Below the pieces are notes generated by a model. The model was given only the letters and a program-made list of their open reading frames with translations. It was not told the origin of the DNA and ran no database searches. The position numbers and the translations under genes were made by a program. A stretch of 64,000 nucleotides of DNA from Cohnella abietis (GTDB taxonomy: Bacteria > Bacillota > Bacilli > Paenibacillales > Paenibacillaceae). Of the stretch, positions 1 through 7,955 are shown piece by piece (the first letter of the stretch is position 1; each line of letters opens with the position of its first letter). The stretch spans positions 4,934,001 to 4,998,000 of the forward strand of contig NZ_AP019400.1 in the NCBI RefSeq assembly GCF_004295585.1, read 5' to 3'.

Positions 1-53
1 AACTACCCGTCCTTTTGCTTAAGAAAATCTTAATTTGTGCTTATGAAAACTTA

Positions 54-91
54 AATACCACCAATCGATAGAGCTATCGCTTGGTGGTATT
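54..91 (-). terminator. Terminator of the small four-gene operon
   Basis: A near-perfect hairpin: the 11-bp arms 54-64 and 81-91 (AATACCACCAA / TTGGTGGTATT) enclose a second stem, CGATA/TATCG, with a GAGC loop. It lies 18 bases beyond the stop of the last gene of the minus-strand operon. A T-containing stretch follows on that strand. Confidence 0.75.
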
Positions 92-108
92 CTTATGTTG
101 CTTCTTCA

Positions 109-411
109 TTAGACCTGCTGCTCATACGCTATCTGGTGACCATCCTCAAAGCCTTTGGAAAATCCAGCATTATATCCCTCGTTATACGCATGATTAAAGC
201 CTGCATTGTATGAAGAGCCACCATCGACTCGCTGTCTCCTTACCCTCAATCGACGTCGACTTTGACCTTTACGAACTCGAAGCTTGCCTTTGCCAGAGCG
301 AGATTTGCCTCGTCGCACACTTTTGATCCCCTTCTTCTTTATGCTTCGGCTCGCGCTCGATTTTCTTTTCCCTCTCTTGCCAGCTTTTGCTGAACGCGAT
401 TTACGTTTCAA
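109..411 (-). CDS. Small basic protein with Gly/aromatic (YxxG) repeat tail
   Basis: This 100-residue protein matches no family that I know. Residues 1-62 are almost entirely Lys, Arg, Ser and Gly. Residues 66-95 are a four-residue periodic stretch of Tyr/Phe and Gly (YNAGF, YNEGYNAGF, SKGFEDG). The same combination, a basic stretch followed by a YxxGYxxG-like motif, precedes the catalytic domains of glycosyltransferases at 1579, 3004 and 5764, so it looks like a free-standing copy of their targeting or assembly module. The start is TTG at 411, overlapping the upstream stop as TTGA, with GGAGGTG six bases upstream. It is last in a four-gene operon. A spore-surface location is inference only. 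Confidence 0.7.
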   Translation of the reverse strand: MKRKSRSAKAGKRGKRKSSASRSIKKKGIKSVRRGKSRSGKGKLRVRKGQSRRRLRVRRQRVDGGSSYNAGFNHAYNEGYNAGFSKGFEDGHQIAYEQQV

Positions 412-704
412 TCCGAGGCACCTCCAACATTTCGATTACTTGATCTAATTGTATCGGCTAACCACGGGGAAGCTGGTTTTCCTCTCACAGGTGGATTCCA
501 GCTTGTTCCGGTAGCCCTTCTAAGCAAAGCTCCCTGCAAGCCAGTTAGTACCCTCACATGCTCGTGCAATGTGGAAACGGATACTCCAGCTACCTCAGTC
601 ACATCTGCAACACTTTCTAATATTTTCGCCAATGCTTCCTGGCTTCTCGATATGGCTCCCATTAACTGAAGCTTAATCTCCCACTCACGCTGCCATCGGT
701 TCAT
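408..704 (-). CDS. Small helical protein of unknown function
   Basis: This 98-residue protein belongs to no family I recognise. Residues 1-65 should form long amphipathic helices (WQREWEIKLQLMGAISRSQ, then LAKILESVADVTEVAG). Residues 66-98 are basic, proline-containing and probably disordered. It overlaps the genes on both sides by four bases (ATGA upstream, TTGA downstream), so translational coupling with its neighbours is likely. It resembles the two upstream operon members in size, helical character and the recurring phrase of the type A-x-ILEaka/ILESVAD near residue 25. That suggests a paralogous set of small coiled-coil proteins acting together. Function unknown. Confidence 0.65.
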   Translation of the reverse strand: MNRWQREWEIKLQLMGAISRSQEALAKILESVADVTEVAGVSVSTLHEHVRVLTGLQGALLRRATGTSWNPPVRGKPASPWLADTIRSSNRNVGGASD

Positions 705-1036
705 TTGTCTTGATCTCCTGAATCTAACCCACCGAACATAGATGCCATATTATCCGAGCTGTCACCATCTGGATTTAAGATCACTTTCATATTGCGGCTT
801 AGACCATTACAGAGCTTAGTTAGCCCATCAATGATTTCTATATTCTGTTCATGAAATTGTAAGCTGGTCGTCAATTGATCGTTATGCGCATCAAAAGTAT
901 CGTTCGTAATGTGGGTAAGTATCCAATTACGAACCTTCTCTGCCTCCGTCGCCTTCGCTTCCAGAATCATAGCTACGTTCCACTGCATCTTTGCAAGTGC
1001 ATCGAGCGTGAGATGATAAGCCTCTTCCCTTTTCAT
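701..1036 (-). CDS. Small helical protein of unknown function
   Basis: This 111-residue acidic protein has no recognised domain. The N-terminal 90 residues read as two or three amphipathic helices (AYHLTLDALAKMQWNVAMIL then EAKATEAEKVRNWILTH). The C-terminal 20 residues are Asp/Gly/Ser rich. The ATG at 1036 is preceded by AAGGGGGG eight bases upstream. It overlaps the next gene by ATGA and lies 43 bases after the preceding stop, so it is the second gene of the operon 1370 to 109. The phrase NVAMILEAKATEAEKV parallels QMARILDAKRQVTVRM in the gene upstream, which hints at common descent. Function unknown. Confidence 0.65.
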   Translation of the reverse strand: MKREEAYHLTLDALAKMQWNVAMILEAKATEAEKVRNWILTHITNDTFDAHNDQLTTSLQFHEQNIEIIDGLTKLCNGLSRNMKVILNPDGDSSDNMASMFGGLDSGDQDK

Positions 1037-1079
1037 CCCTTCTGCCCCCCTTTCCTGACAAGCCTAACTACATACTCTC

Positions 1080-1370
1080 TTATTCCTCGTCGTCTGAATC
1101 TGCCATTGCCTTCACAACCTGAGTTAAGCTATCCGCTACCGCTTCTTCCAGATCCGAGAGGCTGTTCAAATAAGAGACAATACTCTTGGTCACATTAGAA
1201 GAACTATCCAATAACCCATCAAGACCGCTTAATTGAGGATGTTCGTCAGGCAAGGCTTGAACCATATGAGCCATCCTTACAGTTACTTGCCGCTTAGCAT
1301 CCAATATCCGGGCCATCTGCTGATGGGATTTGGATAAATGAACGACGATTTCTGTTAACAATTCCTGCAT
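1080..1370 (-). CDS. Small helical protein, first gene of operon
   Basis: This 96-residue protein is predicted to be all helical. Residues 1-38 form one long helix (LLTEIVVHLSKSHQQMARIL) and residues 55-90 a second acidic one ending DSDDEE. No catalytic motif is visible, so any enzyme name would be unsupported. The ATG at 1370 follows a GGGGATG-containing purine stretch. It starts a compact operon of four small genes, separated from the glycosyltransferase operon upstream by a strong terminator at 1519-1570. The operon therefore probably has its own promoter in 1371-1518, where I could not identify a convincing one. Function unknown. Confidence 0.65.
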   Translation of the reverse strand: MQELLTEIVVHLSKSHQQMARILDAKRQVTVRMAHMVQALPDEHPQLSGLDGLLDSSSNVTKSIVSYLNSLSDLEEAVADSLTQVVKAMADSDDEE

Positions 1371-1518
1371 GCTTGCTGCATCCCCTATCCTTCAACGGAT
1401 TCATTCGCTCCGATGCTTCCAGCAAACGTCTAGTCTCATACAGCATATGCCGTCATTCAGCGCTTGCCACAGGAGCAAATGCCCACATTGTTTGATGATT
1501 ACAATGGATCACTTCAGA

Positions 1519-1570
1519 CAATAAAATAACCCCAGCTACAGCTCCCTTAGAGTGCTACAGTTGAGGTTAT
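1519..1570 (-). terminator. Terminator of the glycosyltransferase operon
   Basis: Imperfect long hairpin on the minus strand: arms 1550-1570 and 1526-1544, both ending in ATAACC/GGTTAT with several G:U pairs and one bulge. TTTTATT follows at 1525-1519. It lies just after the stop of the last glycosyltransferase gene and separates it from the small-protein operon. Confidence 0.7.
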
Positions 1571-1578
1571 CGCTATAA

Positions 1579-2991
1579 TTACAGCACCTGCCGTAACAAC
1601 GGCGGCGCAACAATCGGTAGTCCATGGACCTTATCTTCCAGTTGCTCAAGTGTTATATTCTTATGCGGCTTTAGGTGAAGGCTCCAAGCCCGCATAACTG
1701 CAGGGCTAATGATACGCCGCGCTACTCCACCTTCCATGTGAAACGTATTTCCATCCGGAAGCAATACAACTCCTGATTGTATGCTCACTTCGTCTCCTGA
1801 ACCTCGCCAGAGGTGCTCCACCTCTTCCGCTGCAATCGGCGGCTCAAGTGGCCAGAGACGAAGATCAATCTGCGAAACTCTAATCGTTGGGATGGATAGC
1901 TCCCCCTCAATCAGCCTACGTTTACCATGCTCAATCCAATACCTATTAGCTCCGATGGCCTGCACGACCACTTGCTCTGGGTAGAAGTGCGCAGAGTGCT
2001 GTAGCTGCCCTTCCAATGGATCCGAATGCTGACGCGCCTCTTGAATCCATTCGTTAGGATTACTCCATTTGTCCATGAAATAAAGCTGATTACGGTCGTT
2101 CACTTCTTGGAACCGATCACCTAGTGCTTTCATGCTAATACTGCCAAAATGATGGATGAAGGTATCCTGTGCCATAACAATTTTTTTACCGAGTAATCTG
2201 ACCCTAATGTTATAATCGTCGTCCTCATAATTTCCTACCTCGAAGCCTTCATCAAAATAGCCAATACCCTCGAATAGCTCCCTGCGAAACAATAAGCAGA
2301 AACCGGTTAGTCGTTCGATTTGACGCCATCTCGATGGATCTGACTTGTTATTCTCACGCGCGAATTTCGGCATATCCACGACATCCTGGTAAGGAACATC
2401 TACTTTCTGATCACCGCTTATATAGTTGGTTATCGGTCCGACCATGCCAATTCCTTCATCGCTGTTCAGACAGATTAGTAAATTATCTAACCAATTTTCC
2501 GTAGCCAGAGTATCGTTGTTAAGCAGCATAATCGTGCGCCCCTTGGCCATCATCATCCCCATATTAATCGCTCCAGCAAACCCACGATTGTTATCCAGTA
2601 CACGGAATCTGACCTGTCCTCCTAGCCCCAGCAAATATGCTGCCGTGCCGTCCGTAGATGCATTGTCTACAACTATAATTTCATAAGGGAGATCGGTATT
2701 GTCCATAATGCTTTCAATACATTGCTCAAGCATATTCAACTGATTATAAGTTGGAATAACAATGCTTGTTCCCTCGAATAATGTGGGATAGCTTTGAGTG
2801 CCAGAATGTACCCCTTCCCGATATCCTTCACCAAACCCCTCGCGAAATTGTAGCTGCCGAGCATTCGAACGATGACGGGACCCGGCGTGACTTCGACGTG
2901 GCTTGATTTTAGAGGCTCTCGTTCTAGTACGGGTAGGCTTGCGATGCTTATTGTACTTAGCCTTCGTAATCGTCGCAACCACTTGCCCCAC
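1579..2991 (-). CDS. Family 2 glycosyltransferase with basic/YxxG N-terminus
   Basis: This 470-residue protein is predicted to transfer a sugar from a nucleotide-sugar donor. Residues 1-45 are Lys/Arg rich and are followed by a Gly/aromatic motif (REGFGEGYREG). A GT-A fold GT2 domain spans about 75-320: VIPTYNQ, VVDNASTDG, the metal-binding region LLNNDT in place of DxD, and the acceptor-side NYEDDD. Residues 325-470 are an additional domain I do not recognise, rich in short beta-type segments. The start is GTG at 2991 with GAGGAG seven bases upstream. It is the last gene of the operon and paralogous to the GT2 at 5030, which shares the TNY(I/A)SG, GYEDDD-like and IxHxGS elements but lacks both extensions. 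There is no signal peptide, so it acts in the cytoplasm. The acceptor is inferred to be the giant repeat protein upstream. Confidence 0.85.
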   Translation of the reverse strand: MGQVVATITKAKYNKHRKPTRTRTRASKIKPRRSHAGSRHRSNARQLQFREGFGEGYREGVHSGTQSYPTLFEGTSIVIPTYNQLNMLEQCIESIMDNTDLPYEIIVVDNASTDGTAAYLLGLGGQVRFRVLDNNRGFAGAINMGMMMAKGRTIMLLNNDTLATENWLDNLLICLNSDEGIGMVGPITNYISGDQKVDVPYQDVVDMPKFARENNKSDPSRWRQIERLTGFCLLFRRELFEGIGYFDEGFEVGNYEDDDYNIRVRLLGKKIVMAQDTFIHHFGSISMKALGDRFQEVNDRNQLYFMDKWSNPNEWIQEARQHSDPLEGQLQHSAHFYPEQVVVQAIGANRYWIEHGKRRLIEGELSIPTIRVSQIDLRLWPLEPPIAAEEVEHLWRGSGDEVSIQSGVVLLPDGNTFHMEGGVARRIISPAVMRAWSLHLKPHKNITLEQLEDKVHGLPIVAPPLLRQVL

Positions 2992-3003
2992 CTCATTTCT
3001 CCT

Positions 3004-4272
3004 CTATTTCATCCCATTCCGTTCAGGGTGCACCAGCCCAGCCATCCGGTTCGCTAAGTGACCGAAATCAAAGGTTACCTTCCCTCCAATTCCAGCCAAA
3101 TGTACAGCGATAGGAATGGCAGGTACTCCTGCTGCGATTAGTGCGATATCGTAATCATAAGTAGAGGCTTCCGCCACGACTCTGTGCACGTCGGAAAAAC
3201 CATTAACAGGGGTTACAATTCCCGACACCTCCAAGCCTTGCTCGATTAATACTTGGCTAAGCTGAACAGCTACATCACCAATGACGAGTATTTTGCGACC
3301 TTGTAACAGCCTCAACAGCAATCCCAACTCATGTAGCGCGTAATTCATCGTTGATGTAGTAAAACGTAGACCCTGATAATCTATTCCATGTGCACGCAAT
3401 ACGGCAAACAAAAGTGGTTGAAAATGGGGATGCCGAGACAGCGGTACACCGATTAATGAAGCAAGACGTAAGCAAGAAGCTAGCTCATCACGCGCAGTTA
3501 GGTTTGGCAAATGAACTCCTGCGTATGGAAGAAACGAGCCTGCTCGCTTGATTTCCTCTATCGTTAGCACCTTTTCCTGTGCCATTGTCAGCAGCTCTCC
3601 ATCTCCAAGACGAATGAAGGCATACGGCTGTTTGTCCTGCAGAGCCTTCTCTAGCTCGTGGTACACCCCTGCTGCATCCAAAAGTGGAATTCCTCGATTT
3701 CGTAACACCTGGACCCCTGCAGCCATAGCTTCACGAGCTGTTATATCGGGTATGATAAGATCGTTAGGGATATGCTCTTCCAATATTCGTTCTTCGCCTG
3801 CAAGCAAGCCTTCTCGGTATCCGGAATCATAGCCTTCCTGATTAGAAATAGCTTCAATACTCTTCTCGGTAATATTACGGCTCATAGGAATTAGTCTGCG
3901 TTTAGCATGATAACGTCGTTTCGGTGAAATATTTTTTTTCCTAAGCTTCACAATTCGTTTTTTTGTAGTCTTCGGGGAAGCTCCTGTCGCTGCATGCTTT
4001 CTATCCGTTTTTGGTATAGCCTTGCTTGGAGCACGGTTTTTATCCGCTTTGGGAGTGATTTTGCTCGGAATACGATTGCTATCCGATTTGGGAGTGACCT
4101 TGCTCGGAATACGATTGCTATCTGATTTAGGAATCACTTTGCCAGATGTAATACTTTTACTCTTTACAACTTGAGGAGAACGACTTTGCACTGCGTTTAC
4201 TACAGGTTGCTTGACTGGTTTAGGAGGAGCCACTAAAGGCTTAGCTGTATTCAGTAAGCTAACATTGATCAC
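3004..4272 (-). CDS. GT-D fold glycosyltransferase with repeat-containing N-terminus
   Basis: This 422-residue protein is modular. Residues 1-44 are a Pro/Val-rich lead. Residues 45-96 are four 13-residue repeats of the type KVTPKSDSNRIPS. Residues 97-145 are strongly basic, and 146-159 carry EGYDSGYREGLLAG. The catalytic region, about 175-422, contains PYAFIRLGDGE, the signature Asp-x-Glu region of the GT-D (former DUF1792) fold known from streptococcal serine-rich-repeat adhesin glycosylation. I therefore infer protein O-glycan extension. The start is GTG at 4272, overlapping the previous stop as GTGA, with AGGGGG seven bases upstream. An earlier in-frame start at 4338 lies deep inside the upstream gene and lacks a ribosome site. 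It is fifth of six genes in the operon. Confidence 0.8.
   Translation of the reverse strand: MINVSLLNTAKPLVAPPKPVKQPVVNAVQSRSPQVVKSKSITSGKVIPKSDSNRIPSKVTPKSDSNRIPSKITPKADKNRAPSKAIPKTDRKHAATGASPKTTKKRIVKLRKKNISPKRRYHAKRRLIPMSRNITEKSIEAISNQEGYDSGYREGLLAGEERILEEHIPNDLIIPDITAREAMAAGVQVLRNRGIPLLDAAGVYHELEKALQDKQPYAFIRLGDGELLTMAQEKVLTIEEIKRAGSFLPYAGVHLPNLTARDELASCLRLASLIGVPLSRHPHFQPLLFAVLRAHGIDYQGLRFTTSTMNYALHELGLLLRLLQGRKILVIGDVAVQLSQVLIEQGLEVSGIVTPVNGFSDVHRVVAEASTYDYDIALIAAGVPAIPIAVHLAGIGGKVTFDFGHLANRMAGLVHPERNGMK
3985..4140 (-). repeat. Four 39-bp in-frame tandem repeats
   Basis: Within the GT-D gene, four units of 39 bp encode KVIPKSDSNRIPS, KVTPKSDSNRIPS, KITPKADKNRAPS and KAIPKTDRKHAAT. The first two are nearly identical at DNA level. 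They form a charged, Pro-containing spacer before the basic/YxxG module. Confidence 0.8.
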
Positions 4273-4994
4273 GAAATAGCCCCCTTTAATCTCCTTCCCG
4301 CTTCCTCCAATGATTCGAAGGTACCTGCATCTGTCCACCAGCCCGTAAGCTCACGATAGCTAAGCTGCCCATTGAGAGCATATGCATTATTGACGTCTGT
4401 AATTTCCAGCTCTCCTCTTCGAGAAGGCTTTACGTCATTGATTAAATCAAACACCTCAGTATCGTAAAAATAAGCTCCGGTAACGCAATAATCAGACTGG
4501 GGGTTCTCCGGTTTTTCCTCAATTAGCAGTATACGACCACTAGCTTCATCCAGCTTCGGAACGCCATATCGACGGGGATCATCCACCTTCTTTAACAGCA
4601 CCATCGCTCCGCTTGCTTGCTTTGCGAATTGCTCGCAATAAGGCAGCAGACTTTCCTCGAACAAATTATCTCCGAGCAGCACGAGGAACTTATCCTTTGA
4701 CGACATAATTGGACGAGCAAGCTCCAACGCTTGTGCGATCCCACCTGCCTCCTCTTGCACACGATACATAATGGACACACCCCAATCCCGTCCACTGCCA
4801 AGAACGTCTGCAAAGCTGCCCAGCGACGCCCGACTCGTAATAATAACAATTTCACGGATACCAGAATCGCGTAATTTAGTAATGCCATAACAAATCATTG
4901 GATAAGAACCAACAGGCAATAAGTGCTTATTCGTCCAGTAGGTGAGCGGTTTAAGCCTTGTTCCCGTTCCACCCGCCAGTATAACAGCCTTCAA
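4269..4994 (-). CDS. Sugar-1-phosphate nucleotidylyltransferase (RmlA-like)
   Basis: This 241-residue enzyme should join a sugar-1-phosphate and an NTP (typically glucose-1-phosphate and dTTP) to give a nucleotide sugar plus pyrophosphate. Residues 5-30 hold the signature AGGTGTRLKP followed by NKHLLPVG. LLGDN near 108 supplies the catalytic Asp, EEKP near 160 the sugar-phosphate Lys, and TGAYFYD lies near 173. At 241 residues it is the short form, lacking the C-terminal helices of full RmlA (about 290). The start is TTG with GAGGAGG seven bases upstream. It supplies donors to the surrounding glycosyltransferases. No rmlB, rmlC or rmlD lies in the window, so any later sugar modification must be encoded elsewhere. 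Confidence 0.85.
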   Translation of the reverse strand: MKAVILAGGTGTRLKPLTYWTNKHLLPVGSYPMICYGITKLRDSGIREIVIITSRASLGSFADVLGSGRDWGVSIMYRVQEEAGGIAQALELARPIMSSKDKFLVLLGDNLFEESLLPYCEQFAKQASGAMVLLKKVDDPRRYGVPKLDEASGRILLIEEKPENPQSDYCVTGAYFYDTEVFDLINDVKPSRRGELEITDVNNAYALNGQLSYRELTGWWTDAGTFESLEEAGRRLKGAIS

Positions 4995-5029
4995 AGCGAT
5001 TCCTCCTCATGGTTAGAGCGGTTATGCTA

Positions 5030-5767
5030 TCAGATGAACGATCTCGGATCTACATGCCACTTATCCATAAACATCCGATAGTTCCGTTCGACAAGCAGCT
5101 GCTGCTCTGCAATTCCTTCCCTTTTGAAGCTTGCGCTCCCCTCATGGTAAATTAACGTATCATGGCACACGAGAAGGCTGTAGCCATGAAGTCTGGTACG
5201 CAAGCAAAAGTCATCATCCTCATAGTGACCAGGTGAAAATCGTTCATCGAGAAGCCCAATTTTTTCTATGAGACTGCGATTAAACACAAAACAAATGCCT
5301 ACAATTCTCTCGACCCTTTTCCACTTTGAGTGATCCTGTATGTTGACCTCAGATGCAATTCTCTGAAATTCCTCGACATCCTCGAAAGGGTAGTGAACCT
5401 GCTGTGATCCGCTAGCATAATTCGTGACTGGTCCCACGATTCCCACATCTGAGGAGCTGTTGAGTGCGGCCGTCATATTGCTTAACCAATTAGGAGTTAC
5501 GACTGTATCGTTGTTAAGTAAAACAAGGGTATCCCCGGAGGAAAGCCGCAAGCCTTTGTTGCAAGCAATGGGAAAACCTTCGTTACGAGGAAGCGATATA
5601 AAGGCAAGCTTCTCCCGCCTGCACCATTCAGCGCTTCCATCGGTAGAAGCATTATCTACAATAATAATTTCGTAAGGTGTGTCCGTGTATTTACGTATGG
5701 AGGAAACACAATTTTGAAGAAGATCGAGACGATTGTAAGTTGGAATAATGATAGATGCTTTTGTCAT
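5030..5767 (-). CDS. Family 2 glycosyltransferase
   Basis: This 245-residue protein is essentially a bare GT2 catalytic domain. IIPTYNR is near residue 8, VDNASTDGS near 38 and the metal-binding LLNNDTVV near 87. GPVTNYASG is near 120, and HYEDDDFCLR near 190 carries the probable catalytic acid. The ATG at 5767 overlaps the upstream stop as ATGA; an in-frame TTG three codons earlier is possible. It is a close paralogue of the GT2 at 1579 but lacks the basic/YxxG N-terminus and the C-terminal extra domain. It may therefore work in complex with a tagged partner. It is the third gene of the operon and predicted cytoplasmic. Confidence 0.85.
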   Translation of the reverse strand: MTKASIIIPTYNRLDLLQNCVSSIRKYTDTPYEIIIVDNASTDGSAEWCRREKLAFISLPRNEGFPIACNKGLRLSSGDTLVLLNNDTVVTPNWLSNMTAALNSSSDVGIVGPVTNYASGSQQVHYPFEDVEEFQRIASEVNIQDHSKWKRVERIVGICFVFNRSLIEKIGLLDERFSPGHYEDDDFCLRTRLHGYSLLVCHDTLIYHEGSASFKREGIAEQQLLVERNYRMFMDKWHVDPRSFI

Positions 5768-6843
5768 TGCTCCCAATCCCCCAATACGCTTCGGTTACGT
5801 ACGGAATCGGTAAAATCCAACCGACTGCCCCTTGTACCCATCGCCTCTGTCCATGCCTCTACATGATCACCCGCTGCTATTTGCCAGTTCTGCTTAGATG
5901 CAATTAGTCTGTTAGAATTTCTGTTGCTTGCTGAGCCTCCCGTACCAATCTTTAGACCATTCAAGATAGCTAGAGCATGTGCTTTGATTGGAACGGTAAA
6001 AGCCGCAGCCCCAAGTGTATCTAAAGCATTTCGAGAGACGGCAAATGGTAGCGAGGACAAACAATTAATGCTTAAATCCTCTCGATTCAAGCTCCTGTTC
6101 AGAAATTCATGAAACCGCTCGGATTCTCCTCTACGATTGAATAACCCCATCTGCGCGGTAAGGTCGTTAAGCGCGATATCAACCCGTCCATCGCATTCCC
6201 ATAAAAAACGGGCTAATATGTCCGAGTGAACAGGATGCTCGCCGTCAACAAAAAGCACCGTATCCGCACCCGTTAATTTAGCGCCCAGAGCCCGTCCGAC
6301 GTCCGGATTAACCTCATCAGGCAAATAGGCGATTATCATGTTTTTATGGTTTCTTGCGAGAGAGTAAATCTCCTCATTCGTGTTCGCAAGCACAATAACA
6401 ATTTCATGAAGAGGAAGAGCCTCCAACTGAGCTAGCACCCCTTTTGGAGCCGGTGAATGAGGTCCAACAAAAACGACAGCAGCAGCCTTATTTCGCAGTG
6501 GCACTGGCGATACTGTAGCATAGATGCCAGCACCCTTCATAAATCCCGCAGCATAGCTTTTTCCTCTTTGTTGTACATGGCGCCATGCCGCCGTTATATT
6601 GCGTCCTTCATAGAACCTTTTGCTCCACCGCTGACGAAGTGCCCCTTTGAGACGCTCTTGGCTAACATTTTCAGATGAGGTGCTTCTCCATGCCCTACCC
6701 TCTTTTACACCTGCCGAATGATCGGGTAAATGAGATTTCGTAGTTGAAGCACGTTTTAATCGTACCCTCCTCTTTGAAGGGGGGATTTTAACTATTTTCG
6801 AGGAACGGAGAGGTCGTTTGGTTGCTAGCTGTTTTTTGCGCAT
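5764..6843 (-). CDS. GT-A-like glycosyltransferase with altered DxD motif
   Basis: This 359-residue protein has a Lys/Arg-rich lead (residues 1-40), a YAAGFMKGAG motif near 96, then a GT-A-like domain from about 115. The order of elements (NPDVGRALGAK, TVLFVDGEHP, VDIALNDLTAQ, PFAVSRNALDTLGAAAF, GDHVEAW) matches the glycosyltransferase directly upstream at 6848 throughout, so the two are paralogues. Here the metal-binding triad is DGE (FVDGE) rather than DAD, and the usual N-terminal VIPxxNE segment is replaced by VVFVGPHSP. Catalysis could be weakened, or the protein may be a non-catalytic partner. The ATG at 6843 follows the preceding stop by four bases. It is second in the operon. Confidence 0.7.
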   Translation of the reverse strand: MRKKQLATKRPLRSSKIVKIPPSKRRVRLKRASTTKSHLPDHSAGVKEGRAWRSTSSENVSQERLKGALRQRWSKRFYEGRNITAAWRHVQQRGKSYAAGFMKGAGIYATVSPVPLRNKAAAVVFVGPHSPAPKGVLAQLEALPLHEIVIVLANTNEEIYSLARNHKNMIIAYLPDEVNPDVGRALGAKLTGADTVLFVDGEHPVHSDILARFLWECDGRVDIALNDLTAQMGLFNRRGESERFHEFLNRSLNREDLSINCLSSLPFAVSRNALDTLGAAAFTVPIKAHALAILNGLKIGTGGSASNRNSNRLIASKQNWQIAAGDHVEAWTEAMGTRGSRLDFTDSVRNRSVLGDWEQ

Positions 6844-6847
6844 TTGG

Positions 6848-7723
6848 TTATCTCACCATCCATCTTTGACGGACCTCGTCCTCATACCCGCCCCTGGAAT
6901 CTGTATTTCTCAGCCACCAATGAATGGCTTCTAAGTGGTCCCCTACGATAATGGGTTCTAATGAATTTTTACGCTCCCGCTTCGTGCGCATCGGATTCAA
7001 CTTTCCAACGTTGACATGGATGACACGTTTAACGCTAAGACCTTCGCGAATGGCCATTGTATGAGCCAAGGGAGGTACAGATAATGCTGATGCTCCTATA
7101 ACTGACAAAGCCCTTCTACTCATCGCGTGAGGGATTGCTGTCATAGAGGCACCTTCCAGATCAGATCTGCCTAACAATGCATTTAAGGCGTGCTTGGCGA
7201 GAATCACACCATGAACAACTGTTTTTTTAACTGGACCTGAATAATCATTTAAGGCCACATCTACTCCATTAGCTACTGCATCAACAAAGACCCTAAGCTT
7301 AGCAGCAGGTATAATCATATCCGCATCAATGAATAGCAATATATTACCTTGAGCTTCCCTTGCCCCCAATGACCTTCCAACATCATGGCCGAGAGGATGA
7401 TCGTAAAGGATTACCTTTGCACCGCTTTTCCTGGCAATGTCCAGCGAACCGTCGGTCGAGCCGTTTACAACCACAATGACTTCTACGTGGGGGTGCACCA
7501 AAGAAGCTTCTCGGATGACTCTTTTGAGTGTTTTTCGCTCATTCATGACTGGAATAATGACCGAAACGAACGGAGCCGTCCTAGGATCAGAAGTAGCAGG
7601 AGGATTGGGGATTTCTGATTGCTCACTCGATCGTATCGAGCGACTTAAAGACACCCTGCGTCTGCCTCTAACCCTCCCGGACTTAGCAGAACGAGAGCCG
7701 TTCCTCCCGATTTTTTTCGCCAA
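6848..7723 (-). CDS. Family 2 glycosyltransferase, first gene of operon
   Basis: This 291-residue protein has a basic lead of about 40 residues, then a GT2 domain: SVIIPVMNE, VVNGSTDGS, GHDVGRSLGAREA, and the DxD motif FIDADM near residue 140. The donor sugar is unknown. I chose TTG at 7723 because GAGGGGG ends eight bases upstream. The longer reading from GTG at 7732 would begin directly against the ribosome site. It is first of six overlapping or closely spaced genes (7723 down to 1579) and immediately follows the giant repeat gene, separated by a terminator-like hairpin. A CATACAATG sequence at 7773-7765 resembles a sigma-K -10 element, but no matching AC sits at the -35 distance. Confidence 0.8.
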   Translation of the reverse strand: MAKKIGRNGSRSAKSGRVRGRRRVSLSRSIRSSEQSEIPNPPATSDPRTAPFVSVIIPVMNERKTLKRVIREASLVHPHVEVIVVVNGSTDGSLDIARKSGAKVILYDHPLGHDVGRSLGAREAQGNILLFIDADMIIPAAKLRVFVDAVANGVDVALNDYSGPVKKTVVHGVILAKHALNALLGRSDLEGASMTAIPHAMSRRALSVIGASALSVPPLAHTMAIREGLSVKRVIHVNVGKLNPMRTKRERKNSLEPIIVGDHLEAIHWWLRNTDSRGGYEDEVRQRWMVR

Positions 7724-7878
7724 TCCATTCACCCCCCCTCAGGATCGGGCAACGGTATACATGACATTGTATGTGTGACGTGTCCATTCGCAACGGCATA
7801 TGTACAGTTTCATACGTTTGTATCGAGCGATTAAATGAGTATAAGGAACCAAAAAACTTATACTTTCACTCGTTCAAC

Positions 7879-7940
7879 AAAGGCTCCGTTCTTATTTCGC
7901 GCTACCCTAAGAGGTAAGCATGAAATTGAACGGAGCCTTT
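7879..7940. terminator. Hairpin between giant gene and GT operon
   Basis: The perfect 13-bp inverted repeat AAAGGCTCCGTTC (7879-7891) / GAACGGAGCCTTT (7928-7940) has a 36-base interior containing a small TACC/GGTA hairpin. It lies 16 bases after the stop of the giant gene. Poly-T is short on both strands, so it may attenuate rather than fully stop transcription into the glycosyltransferase operon. Confidence 0.6.
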
Positions 7941-7955
7941 TATAACTCACCTTAT

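Noticed and set aside
7765..7792. Sigma-K promoter of the glycosyltransferase operon
   Set aside because: CATACAATG resembles the -10, but AC is missing at -35 and the last -10 bases deviate, so I do not list it as a feature.
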